Part shown: piece by piece, positions 19,479 to 29,794 of the stretch
How positions within the stretch are numbered: position 1 is the stretch's first letter
Layout of the letters: each line of letters starts with the position of its first letter
DNA from: Nemertoderma westbladi
Lineage: Eukaryota > Xenacoelomorpha > Nemertodermatida > Nemertodermatidae
Reading direction: 5' to 3'
DNA length: 45,524 bases
NCBI GenBank assembly: GCA_032718475.1
Contig: JAUCBJ010000028.1
Span: 1 to 45,524, forward strand
Notes under the pieces: model-generated
Told to the model about the DNA's origin: nothing
Database searches by the model: none
The model's input: the letters and a program-made list of their open reading frames with translations, nothing else
Made by a program: the position numbers and the translations under genes

Positions 19479-19560
19479 TGTTATTAACAAGTTTTGCAAG
19501 TAGAAGGAATAGTTTGTTTTCGCACTCAATTTGTGGAAATTATATTTTCACAACACCAGG

Positions 19561-20216
19561 ATCGATCCCATTACTTTCACATCTTAAGTCTGGCACGCAA
19601 CGGAGTGAGATATACTAGTAGTGTAACAGACTGATTGGAGGGGGGACTGAAAAAAAAGAGAAAACGACCGTGAAACTTGTATAAGATAAGGTGCTGATGA
19701 AAAAAAGGGGAAAACTGAAGAAAAGAAGGACATAATATGTGAAAAAGGATAAATATGGCTGAACAAATATATTTCATAAGCTGGTGAAATTGTTATTGTT
19801 TTTAAATCATATAAAACTTGATAAGCCAGCAAGCTGGCTATAAGAAGACCGTCCATAGTGTAGTTTGGGTCCCTCACTATTGAACAGCTTTGCGAGATTC
19901 TGAGAGATGGTAATACTGTACAACACCTACAAGTCATTATTAGTAACCTATAAATCATAAAAAGTTTGAACAGCCCAGTAGCTTAAAGTTCAATCAGCTG
20001 GTCTCGTACCTAACCTAGCAGTGAGTAACCTTATAGATATTACCATAGGATTCACTGGGAAGAGCTATTCACAGCTGGCGGGGTAATACGTTACTAACTA
20101 ACAGTTTTTATATTATTGCTCACTGTCTAGGATAGAGCGAGGTAGTAATAAACTTGGCAAGTAATGTACATCTCTGCAGTTGGGGCCTATCCATTCAATC
20201 AATAGTAGTAACTTAC
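19561..20216. other. Non-coding, no repeat or gene recognised
   Basis: Flank of the BEL/Pao insertion. The minus-strand frames at 19577-19958 are low-complexity Phe/Ser-rich peptides read from an A- and G-rich plus strand, and are not believable genes. Confidence 0.5.
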
Positions 20217-20426
20217 TAGGCCCTCATGAGAACCAGCGGCTGGTGTTTCTATCATTGAGTCTATGGCCATTGGGACATACTGTAGTGTCTTGGGGCTATT
20301 TCTCGAAATAAATAAAGCCACTTTGATAATTTTTATCGACACTATTTTTTCCACATCCTGGGGTTGAGCTGCGTCGATTGATATAACTTCCATTGTCGGA
20401 CGAGCTATAGCTTCGGAGGAGTTAAC
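20217..20426 (-). CDS. Possible internal exon of an unrecognised host gene
   Basis: On the minus strand, a 3' splice site (TGTATATCAG, ending at 20427) is followed by 210 bp open in one frame and then a strong 5' splice site GTAAGT (GT at 20216-20215). The length is exactly 70 codons. The peptide begins VNSSEAIARPTMEVISIDAA and includes AQPQDVEKIVSIKIIKVALF and YVPMAIDSMIETPAAG; it has ordinary protein composition, unlike the satellite or transposon frames. I do not recognise the family, and no partner exons were found. The splice sites and balanced codon content are the only evidence. Confidence 0.35.
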
Positions 20427-20675
20427 CTGATATACATACATAGATACATATATAGGGTACATAGATAGTGAATACTTTTACAGTAAGATGTCCTAACAGT
20501 CTTCTAATTAATAAATAAAATACTTTACTTAGAATATATATCTCAAGAATTTTCGGTTTTCATAAATATAATGTGCTAGAACCAGGTTTTTCCACGTTTT
20601 TCTAAATATTCTAGAAAAAAAACCGCAATATAATAATATTTATCTGTGAGATATAATCTATATTATTTTATCCAG

Positions 20676-20789
20676 AAAATTATATAGTGATTCGGCGTGA
20701 AAAAAGAAAAATAAGTTTACCGAAACCCACTGACCCCATAGAGTTCAAACCACCATTAACGATCGACTTACAAAGTACTGACAATCAAG
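20676..20789 (+). CDS. Possible short exon next to the satellite array
   Basis: A 3' splice site TTTTATCCAG ends at 20675 and a strong donor CAAG/GTAAGA has its GT at 20790-20791. Between them 114 bp are open, reading IRREKRKISLPKPTDPIEFK and PPLTIDLQSTDNQ. The same frame continues past the donor as KKTKKDKLLVDPDGSTVNKG to a stop at about 20867, inside the first diverged satellite units. If it is an exon, the 8.5-kb satellite would lie in the following intron. It is on the opposite strand from 20217-20426, so the two cannot belong to one transcript. No family is recognised. Confidence 0.3.
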
Positions 20790-20835
20790 GTAAGAAGACG
20801 AAGAAGGACAAATTACTTGTAGACCCGGACGGATC

Positions 20836-23800
20836 AACAGTCAACAAGGGAGGTGCCACCTCAACGTAGTCCCAGGTCCCGATCCCATCAAAGAGAGGTG
20901 TCACCAATATGGAGTCCCAGGTCCCGATCCTATCAAAGAGAGGTGTCACCCCAACGTAGTCCCAGGTCCCGATCCCATCAAAGAGAGGTGTCACCAATAT
21001 GGAGTCCCAGGTCCCGATCCCATCAAAGAGAGGTGTCACCCATATGGAGTCCCAGGTCCCGATCCCAACAAAGAGAGGTGTCACCAATATGGAGTCCCAG
21101 GTCCCGATCCCAACAAAGAGAGGTGTCACCAATATGGAGTCCCAGGTCCCGATCCCATCAAAGAGAGGTGTCACCAATATGGAGTCCCAGGTCCCGATCC
21201 CAACAAAGAGAGGTGTCACCCATATGGAGTCCCAGGTCCCGATCCCAACAAAGAGAGGTGTCACCAATATGGAGTCCCAGGTCCCGATCCCAACAAAGAG
21301 AGGTGTCACCCAAACGGAGTCCTAGGTTCCGATCCCATTAAAGAGATGTGTCACCAATATGGAGTCCCAGGTCCCGATCCCATCAAAGAGAGGTGTCACC
21401 AATATGGAGTCCCAGGTCCCGATCCCAACAAAGAGAGGTGTCATCCAAACGGAGTCCCAGCTCCCGATCCCAACAAAGAGAGGTATCACCTAAATGGAGT
21501 CCCAGGTCCTGATCCCATCAAAGAGAGGTGTCACCAATATGGAGTCCGAGGTCCCGATCCCATCAAAGAGAGGTGTCACCAATATGGAGTCCCAGGTCCC
21601 GATCCCAACAAAGAGAGGTGTCACCCATAAGGAGTCCAATGTCCCGATCCCATCAAAGGGAGGTGTCACCCATAAGGAGTCCCAGGTCCCGATCCCAACA
21701 AAGGGAGTTGTCACCCAAACGTAGTCCCAGATTCAGATCCCATCAAAGAGAGGTGTCACCCATAAGGAGTCCCATGTCCCGATACCATCAAAAGGAGGTG
21801 TCACCCATAAGGAGTCCCAGGTCCCGATCCCATCAAAGGGAGGTGTCACCCATAAGGAGTCCCAGGTCCCGATCACATCAAAGAGAGGTGTCACCCAAAC
21901 GGAGTCCTAGGTTCCGATCCCATTAAAGAGATGTGTCACCAATATGGAGTCCCAGGTCCCGATCCCAACAAAGAGAGGTGTCACCCAAACGGAGTCCTAG
22001 AGGTCCCGATCCCATCAAAGAGAGGTGTCACCCAAACGGAGTCCTAGGTTCCGATCCCATTAAAGAGATGTGTCACCAATATGGAGTCCCAGGTCCCGAT
22101 CCCAACAAAGAGAGGTGTCACCCAAACGGAGTCCCAGCTCCCGATCCCAACAAAGAGAGGTATCACCTAAATGGAGTCCCAGGTCCCGATCCCATCAAAG
22201 AGAGGTGTCACCAATATGGAGTCCGAGGTCCCGATCCCATCAAAGAGAGGTGTCACCAATATGGAGTCCCAGGTCCCGATCCCAACAAAGAGAGGTGTCA
22301 CCCATAAGGAGTCCCAGGTCCCGATCCCAACAAAGGGAGTTGTCACCCAAACGTAGTCCCAGATTCAGATCCCATCAAAGAGAGGTGTCACCCATAAGGA
22401 GTCCCATGTCCCGATACCATCAAAAGGAGGTGTCACCCATAAGGAGTCCCAGGTCCCGATCCCATCAAAGGGAGGTGTCACCCATAAGGAGTCCCAGGTT
22501 CAGATCCCTTCATAGAGAGCAGTCCCAGGTCCCAATCCCATCAAAGAGAGGAGTCACTCATATGGAGTCCCAGATCCCGATCCCAACAAAGAGAGGTTTC
22601 ACCCAAATGGATTCCCAGGTCCCGATCCCAACAAAGAGAGGTTTCACCCAAATGGAGACCCAGGTCCCGATCCTAACAAAGTGAGGTGCCACCTCAACGT
22701 AGTCCCAGGTCCCGATCCCATCAAAGAGAGGTGTCACCAATATGGAGTCCCAGGTCCCGATCCTATCAAAGAGAGGTGTCACCCCAACGTAGTCCCAGGT
22801 CCCGATCCCATCAAAGAGAGGTGTCACCAATATGGAGTCCCAGGTCCCGATCCCATCAAAGAGAGGTGTCACCCATATGGAGTCCCAGGTCCCGATCCCA
22901 ACAAAGAGAGGTGTCACCAATATGGAGTCCCAGGTCCCGATCCCAACAAAGAGAGGTGTCACCCAAACGTAGTCCCAGATTCAGATCCCATCAAAGAGAG
23001 GTGTCACCCATAAGGTGTCCCATGTCCCGATACCATCAAAAGGAGGTGTCACCCATAAGGAGTCCCAGGTCCCGATCCCATCAAAGGGAGGTGTCACCCA
23101 AACGTAGTCCCAGGTCCCGATCCCATCAAAGAGAGGTGTCACCAATATGGAGTCCGAGGTCCCGATCCCATCAAAGAGAGGTGTCACCAATATGGAGTCC
23201 CAGGTCCCGATCCCAACAAAGAGAGGTGTCACCCATAAGGAGTCCAATGTCCCGATCCCATCAAAGGGAGGTGTCACCCATAAGGAGTCCCAGGTCCCGA
23301 TCCCAACAAAGGGAGGTGTCACCCAAAAGTAGTCCCAGATTCAGATCCCATCAAAGAGAGGTGTCACCCATAAGGAGTCCCATGTCCCGATACCATCAAA
23401 ATGAGGTGTCACCCATAAGGAGTCCCAGGTCCCGATCCCAACAAAGGGAGGTGTCACCCAAACGTAGTCCCAGATTCAGATCCCATCAAAGAGAGGTGTC
23501 ACCCATAAGGAGTCCCATGTCCCGATACCATCAAAATGAGGTGTCACCCATAAGGAGTCCCAGGTCCCGATCCCAACAAAGGGAGATGTCACCCAAACGT
23601 AGTCCCAGATTCAGATCCCATCAAAGAGAGGTGTCACCCATAAGGAGTCCCATGTCCCGATACCATCAAAAGGAGGTGTCACCCATAAGGAGTCCCAGGT
23701 CCCGATCCCATCAAAGGGAGGTGTCACCCATAAGGAGTCCCAGGTCCCGATCCCATCAAAGGGAGGTGTCACCCATAAGGAGTCCCAGGTTCAGATCCCT

Positions 23801-26800
23801 TCATAGAGAGCAGTCCCAGGTCCCAATCCCATCAAAGAGAGGAGTCACCCATATGGAGTCCCAGGTCCCGATCCCAACAAAGAGAGGTTTCACCCAAATG
23901 GAGACCCAGGTCCCGATCCCAACAAAGAGAGGTATCACCCAAATGGAGACCCAGGTCCCGATCCTAACAAAGTGAGGTGCCACCTCAACGTAGTCCCAAG
24001 TACCCGATCCCATCAAAGAGAGGTGTCACCAATATGGAGTCCCAGGTCCCGATCCTATCAAAGAGAGGTGTCACCCCAACGTAGTCCCAGGTCCCGATCC
24101 CATCAAAGAGAGGTGTCACCAATATGGAGTCCCAGGTCCCGATCCCATCAAAGAGAGGTGTCACCCATATGGAGTCCCAGGTCCCGATCCCAACAAAGAG
24201 AGGTGTCACCAATATGGAGTCCCAGGTCCCGATCCCAACAAAGAGAGGTGTCACCAATATGGAGTCCCAGGTCCCGATCCCATCAAAGAGAGGTGTCACC
24301 AATATGGAGTCCCAGGTCCCGATCCCAACAAAGAGAGGTGTCACCCATATGGAGTCCCAGGTCCCGATCCCAACAAAGAGAGGTGTCACCAATATGGAGT
24401 CCCAGGTCCCGATCCCAACAAAGAGAGGTGTCACCCAAACGGAGTCCTAGGTTCCGATCCCATTAAAGAGATGTGTCACCAATATGGAGTCCCAGGTCCC
24501 GATCCCAACAAAGAGAGGTGTCACCCAAACGGAGTCCTAGGTCCCGATCCCATCAAAGAGAGGTGTCACCAATATGGAGTCCCAGGTCCCGATCCCAACA
24601 AAGAGAGGTGTCACCCAAACGGAGTCCTATGTCCCGATCCCATCAAAGAGAGGTGTCACCAATATGGAGTCCCAGGTCCCGATCCCAACAAAGAGAGGTG
24701 TCACCCAAACGGAGTCCCAGCTCCCGATCCCAACAAAGAGAGGTATCACCTAAATGGAGTCCCAGGTCCTGATCCCATCAAAGAGAGGTGTCACCAATAT
24801 GGAGTCCGAGGTCCCGATCCCATCAAAGAGAGGTGTCACCAATATGGAGTCCCAGGTCCCGATCCCAACAAAGAGAGGTGTCACCCATATGGAGTCCAAT
24901 GTCCCGATCCCATCAAAGGGAGGTGTCACCCATAAGGAGTCCCAGGTCCCGATCCCAACAAAGGGAGTTGTCACCCAAACGTAGTCCCAGATTCAGATCC
25001 CATCAAAGAGAGGTGTCACCCATAAGGAGTCCCATGTCCCGATACCATCAAAAGGAGGTGTCACCCATAAGGAGCCCCAGGTCCCGATCCCATCAAAGGG
25101 AGGTGTCACCCATAAGGAGTCCCAGGTCCCGATCACATCAAAGAGAGGTGTCACCCAAACGGAGTCCTAGGTCCCGATCCCATCAAAGAGAGGTGTCACC
25201 CAAACGGAGTCCTAGGTTCCGATCCCATTAAAGAGATGTGTCACCAATATGGAGTCCCAGGTCCCGATCCCAACAAAGAGAGGTGTCACCCAAACGGAGT
25301 CCCAGCTCCCGATCCCAACAAAGAGAGGTATCACCTAAATGGAGTCCCAGGTCCCGATCCCATCAAAGAGAGGTGTCACCAATATGGAGTCCGAGGTCCC
25401 GATCCCATCAAAGAGAGGTGTCACCAATATGGAGTCCCAGGTCCCGATCCCAACAAAGAGAGGTGTCACCCATAAGGAGTCCCAGGTCCCGATCCCAACA
25501 ATGGGAGTTGTCACCCAAACGTAGTCCCAGATTCAGATCCCATCAAAGAGAGGTGTCACCCATAAGGAGTCCCATGTCCCGATACCATCAAAAGGAGGTG
25601 TCACCCATAAGGAGTCCCAGGTCCCGATCCCATCAAAGGGAGGTGTCACCCATAAGGAGTCCCAGGTTCAGATCCCTTCATAGAGAGCAGTCCCAGGTCC
25701 CAATCCCATCAAAGAGAGGAGTCACTCATATGGAGTCCCAGATCCCGATCCCAACAAAGAGAGGTTTCACCCAAATGGAGTCCCAGGTCCCGATCCCAAC
25801 AAAGAGAGGTATCACCCAAATGGAGACCCAGGTCCCGATCCTAACAAAGTGAGGTGCCACCTCAACGTAGTCCCAGGTCCCGATCCCATCAAAGAGAGGT
25901 GTCACCAATATGGAGTCCCAGGTCCCGATCCTATCAAAGAGAGGTGTCACCCCAACGTAGTCCCAGGTCCCGATCCCATCAAAGAGAGGTGTCACCAATA
26001 TGGAGTCCCAGGTCCCGATCCCATCAAAGAGAGGTGTCACCCATATGGAGTCCCAGGTCCCGATCCCAACAAAGAGAGGTGTCACCAATATGGAGTCCCA
26101 GGTCCCGATCCCAACAAAGAGAGGTGTCACCCAAACGTAGTCCCAGATTCAGATCCCATCAAAGAGAGGTGTCACCCATAAGGAGTCCCATGTCCCGATA
26201 CCATCAAAAGGAGGTGTCACCCATAAGGAGTCCCAGGTCCCGATCCCATCAAAGGGAGGTGTCACCCAAACGTAGTCCCAGGTCCCGATCCCATCAAAGA
26301 GAGGTGTCACCAATATGGAGTCCGATGTCCCGATCCCATCAAAGAGAGGTGTCACCAATATGGAGTCCCAGGTCCCGATCCCAACAAAGAGAGGTGTCAC
26401 CCATAAGGAGTCCAATGTCCCGATCCCATCAAAGGGAGGTGTCACCCATAAGGAGTCCCAGGTCCCGATCCCAACAAAGGGAGGTGTCACCCAAACGTAG
26501 TCCCAGATTCAGATCCCATCAAAGAGAGGTGTCACCCATAAGGAGTCCCATGTCCCGATACCATCAAAAGGAGGTGTCACCCATAAGGAGTCCCAGGTCC
26601 CGATCCCAACAAAGGGAGGTGTCACCCAAACGTAGTCCCAGATTCAGATCCCATCAAAGAGAGGTGTCACCCATAAGGAGTCCCATGTCCCGATACCATC
26701 AAAAGGAGGTGTCACCCATAAGGAGTCCCAGGTCCCGATCCCATCAAAGGGAGGTGTCACCCATAAGGAGTCCCAGGTCCCGATCCCATCAAAGGGAGGT

Positions 26801-29315
26801 GTCACCCATAAGGAGTCCCAGGTTCAGATCCCTTCATAGAGAGCAGCCCCAGGTCCCAATCCCATCAAAGAGAGGAGTCACCCATATGGAGTCCCAGGTC
26901 CCGATCCCAACAAAGAGAGGTTTCACCCAAATGGAGACCCAGGTCCCGATCCCAACAAAGAGAGGTATCACCCAAATGGAGACCCAGGTCCCGATCCTAA
27001 CAAAGTGAGGTGCCACCTCAACGTAGTCCCAAGTACCCGATCCCATCAAAGAGAGGTGTCACCAATATGGAGTCCCAGGTCCCGATCCTATCAAAGAGAG
27101 GTGTCACCCCAACGTAGTCCCAGGTCCCGATCCCGTCAAAGAGAGGTGTCACCAATATGGAGTCCCACGTCCCGATCCCATCAAAGAGAGGTGTCACCCA
27201 TATGGAGTCCCAGGTCCCGATCCCAACAAAGAGAGGTGTCACCAATATGGAGTCCCAGGTCCCGATCCCAACAAAGAGAGGTGTCACCAATATGGAGTCC
27301 CAGGTCCCGATCCCATCAAAGAGAGGTGTCACCAATATGGAGTCCCAGGTCCCGATCCCAACAAAGAGAGGTGTCACCCATATGGAGTCCCAGGTCCCGA
27401 TCCCAACAAAGAGAGGTGTCACCAATATGGAGTCCCAGGTCCCGATCCCAACAAAGAGAGGTGTCACCCAAACGGAGTCCTAGGTTCCGATCCCATTAAA
27501 GAGATGTGTCACCAATATGGAGTCCCAGGTCCCGTTCCCAACAAAGAGAGGTGTCACCCAAACGGAGTCCTAGGTCCCGATCCCATCAAAGAGAGGTGTC
27601 ACCAATATGGAGTCCCAGGTCCCGATCCCAACAAAGAGAGGTGTCACCCAAACGGAGTCCTATGTCCCGATCCCATCAAAGAGAGGTGTCACCAATATGG
27701 AGTCCCAGGTCCCGATCCCAACAAAGAGAGGTGTCACCCAAACGGAGTCCCAGCTCCCGATCCCAACAAAGAGAGGTATCACCTAAATGGAGTCCCAGGT
27801 CCTGATCCCATCAAAGAGAGGTGTCACCAATATGGAGTCCGAGGTCCCGATCCCATCAAAGAGAGGTGTCACCAATATGGAGTCCCAGGTCCCGATCCCA
27901 ACAAAGAGAGGTGTCACCCATAAGGAGTCCAATGTCCCGATCCCATCAAAGGGAGGTGTCACCCATAAGGAGTCCCAGGTCCCGATCCCAACAAAGGGAG
28001 TTGTCACCCAAACGTAGTCCCAGATTCAGATCCCATCAAAGAGAGGTGTCACCCATAAGGAGTCCCATGTCCCGATACCATCAAAAGGAGGTGTCACCCA
28101 TAAGGAGCCCCAGGTCCCGATCCCATCAAAGGGAGGTGTCACCCATAAGGAGTCCCAGGTCCCGATCACATCAAAGAGAGGTGTCACCCAAACGGAGTCC
28201 TAGGTTCCGATCCCATTAAAGAGATGTGTCACCAATATGGAGTCCCAGGTCCCGATCCCAACAAAGAGAGGTGTCACCCAAACGGAGTCCTAGGTCCCGA
28301 TCCCATCAAAGAGAGGTGTCACCCAAACGGAGTCCTAGGTTCCGATCCCATTAAAGAGGTGTGTCACCAATATGGAGTCCCAGGTCCCGATCCCAACAAA
28401 GAGAGGTGTCACCCAAACGGAGTCCCAGCTCCCGATCCCAACAAAGAGAGGTATCACCTAAATGGAGTCCCAGGTCCCGATCCCATCAAAGAGAGGTGTC
28501 ACCAATATGGAGTCCGAGGTCCCGATCCCATCAAAGAGAGGTGTCACCAATATGGAGTCCCAGGTCCCGATCCCAACAAAGAGAGGTGTCACCCATAAGG
28601 AGTCCAATGTCCCGATCCCATCAAAGGGAGGTGTCACCCATAAGGAGTCCCAGGTCCCGATCCCAACAAAGGGAGTTGTCACCCAAACGTAGTCCCAGAT
28701 TCAGATCCCATCAAAGAGAGGTGTCACCCATAAGGAGTCCCATGTCCCGATACCATCAAAAGGAGGTGTCACCCATAAGGAGTCCCAGGTCCCGATCCCA
28801 TCAAAGGGAGGTGTCACCCATAAGGAGTCCCAGGTTCAGATCCCTTCATAGAGAGCAGTCCCAGGTCCCAATCCCATCAAAGAGAGGAGTCACTCATATG
28901 GAGTCCCAGATCCCGATCCCAACAAAGAGAGGTTTCACCCAAATGGAGTCCCAGGTCCCGATCCCATCAAAGAGAGGTGTCACCAATATGGAGTCCCAGG
29001 TCCCGATCCCATCATAGGGAGGTGTCACGCAAACGTAGTCCCAGGTCCCGATCCCATCAAAGAGGTGTGTCACCAATATGGAGTCCCAGGTCCCGATCCC
29101 AACAAAGAGAGGTTTCACCCAAATGGAGACCCAGGTCCCGATCCTAACAAAGTGAGGTGCCACCTCAACGTAGTCCCAGGTCCCGATCCCATCAAAGAGA
29201 GGTGTCACCAATATGGAGTCCCAGGTCCCGATCCTATCAAAGAGAGGTGTCACCCCAACGTAGTCCCAGGTCCCGATCCCATCAAAGAGAGGTGTCACCA
29301 ATATGGAGTCCCAGG
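20836..29315. repeat. 45-bp satellite array 1 (about 188 units, higher-order structure)
   Basis: The 45-bp unit reads, in overlapping pieces, AGTCCCAGGTCCCGATCCCA, TCAAAGAGAGGTGTCACC, AATATGG. Variants alternate ATCAAAG/AACAAAG, CAATATGG/CATAAGG/CAAACGTAG/CAAACGGAG, and TCCTAGGTTCCG. A block marker GTGCCACCTCAACGTAG recurs at about 20851, 22686, 23979, 25854, 27011 and 29158. This defines alternating long blocks (about 1.8-2.1 kb) and short blocks (1.29 and 1.16 kb, differing by three units), that is a higher-order repeat of roughly 3.1 kb. The array ends abruptly in a truncated short block. Long frames exist because 45 is divisible by three; they are not taken as genes. Confidence 0.95.
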
Positions 29316-29560
29316 GGCCGAGTAACTCAAAAAATCTTGAGATTGACCTTGAAACTAACCTTGAATCTATTTTACTAGTATTCCTATCTGAAATATTTCA
29401 AGGTCAACCTTAAGGTAGACTTAAGATTTTCCTCAAGGTAAACTTGACATTTCAAGCCGGTAACACAAAATATCTTGACTTGAGTTGAAGTCAAGTTTCG
29501 AGGTAAATTTCAAGGTAGCCATAGAGGTACCTTCAAATTTCAAGGTATCTTCAAATCAAT
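29316..29560. repeat. Flank of array 1, rich in TCAAGG/CCTTGA words
   Basis: The first ~39 bp (GGCCGAGTAACTCAAAAAAT onward) are nearly identical to the flank of array 2 at 43401. Beyond that the two flanks differ in order but share many CTTGA/TCAAGG words, including TGACCTTGA at 29344-29352 and TCAAGGTCA at 29398-29406. This could be a subterminal-repeat region of a transposon or a decayed satellite. Confidence 0.6.
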
Positions 29561-29794
29561 GTTTCAGCTGTTAGCTGTTAGCCTTCCGCTACCGGTACCG
29601 TAAGCGGCATTTTTGCAGAATACCCCAGACCCGAAATTTCTAAATAAAACTCAGTTGATCATGAATATAATGAATGATACTGTAGCTAGAGTTATACTGT
29701 ACAGCGGCACTTCTACGAGTATGTGTACCCATGACCGGGATTTTTTGGTAGTAGCTATTTTTTGCTACTTTTTTTTAAATTTTCTATATCAAAT
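29561..29794. other. Non-coding spacer before the first Helitron copy
   Basis: No gene seen. Contains a small tandem CAGCTGTTAGCTGTTAGCC and a GCTACCGGTACCGTAAGC palindromic patch. Confidence 0.5.

Larger units (their letters stand above)
12168..19555 (+). mobile_element. BEL/Pao LTR retrotransposon, complete ends, internally deleted, with two nested LINEs
   Basis: Bounded by CCAGG duplications, it has two LTRs, a primer-binding site (13121-13130), a gag-to-integrase coding region in BEL/Pao order (13297-16668), and a polypurine tract (17033-17049). Without the nested LINEs the LTRs are about 361 and 312 bp; the 5' one has extra AT-rich repeats. The coding region has frameshifts and stops and lacks nearly all of RT and RNase H, so it could move only with enzymes from another copy, if at all. 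Both LTRs were later hit by unrelated LINEs, at 12419-12999 and 17302-19478. Confidence 0.93.
17050..19555 (+). repeat. 3' LTR of the BEL/Pao element (interrupted by LINE B)
   Basis: Matches the 5' LTR from TGTCATATATTTCAT up to TTAACAAGTTTT at 17301, and again from 19479 to CACAACA at 19555. The 2177-bp LINE B sits between two copies of TGTTATTAACAAGTTTT (17285-17301 and 19479-19495). CCAGG follows at 19556-19560. Confidence 0.92.

Noticed and set aside
20836-29315. Long open frames in the satellite (up to 429 codons)
   Set aside because: They follow from a 45-bp period with few stop words. They occur in several frames at once, lack ATG starts and end at recurrent variants such as CCATTAAAG.
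20836-29315. CRISPR-like array of regular repeats
   Set aside because: There are no unique spacers: the whole 45 bp is repeated, and the window is eukaryotic.
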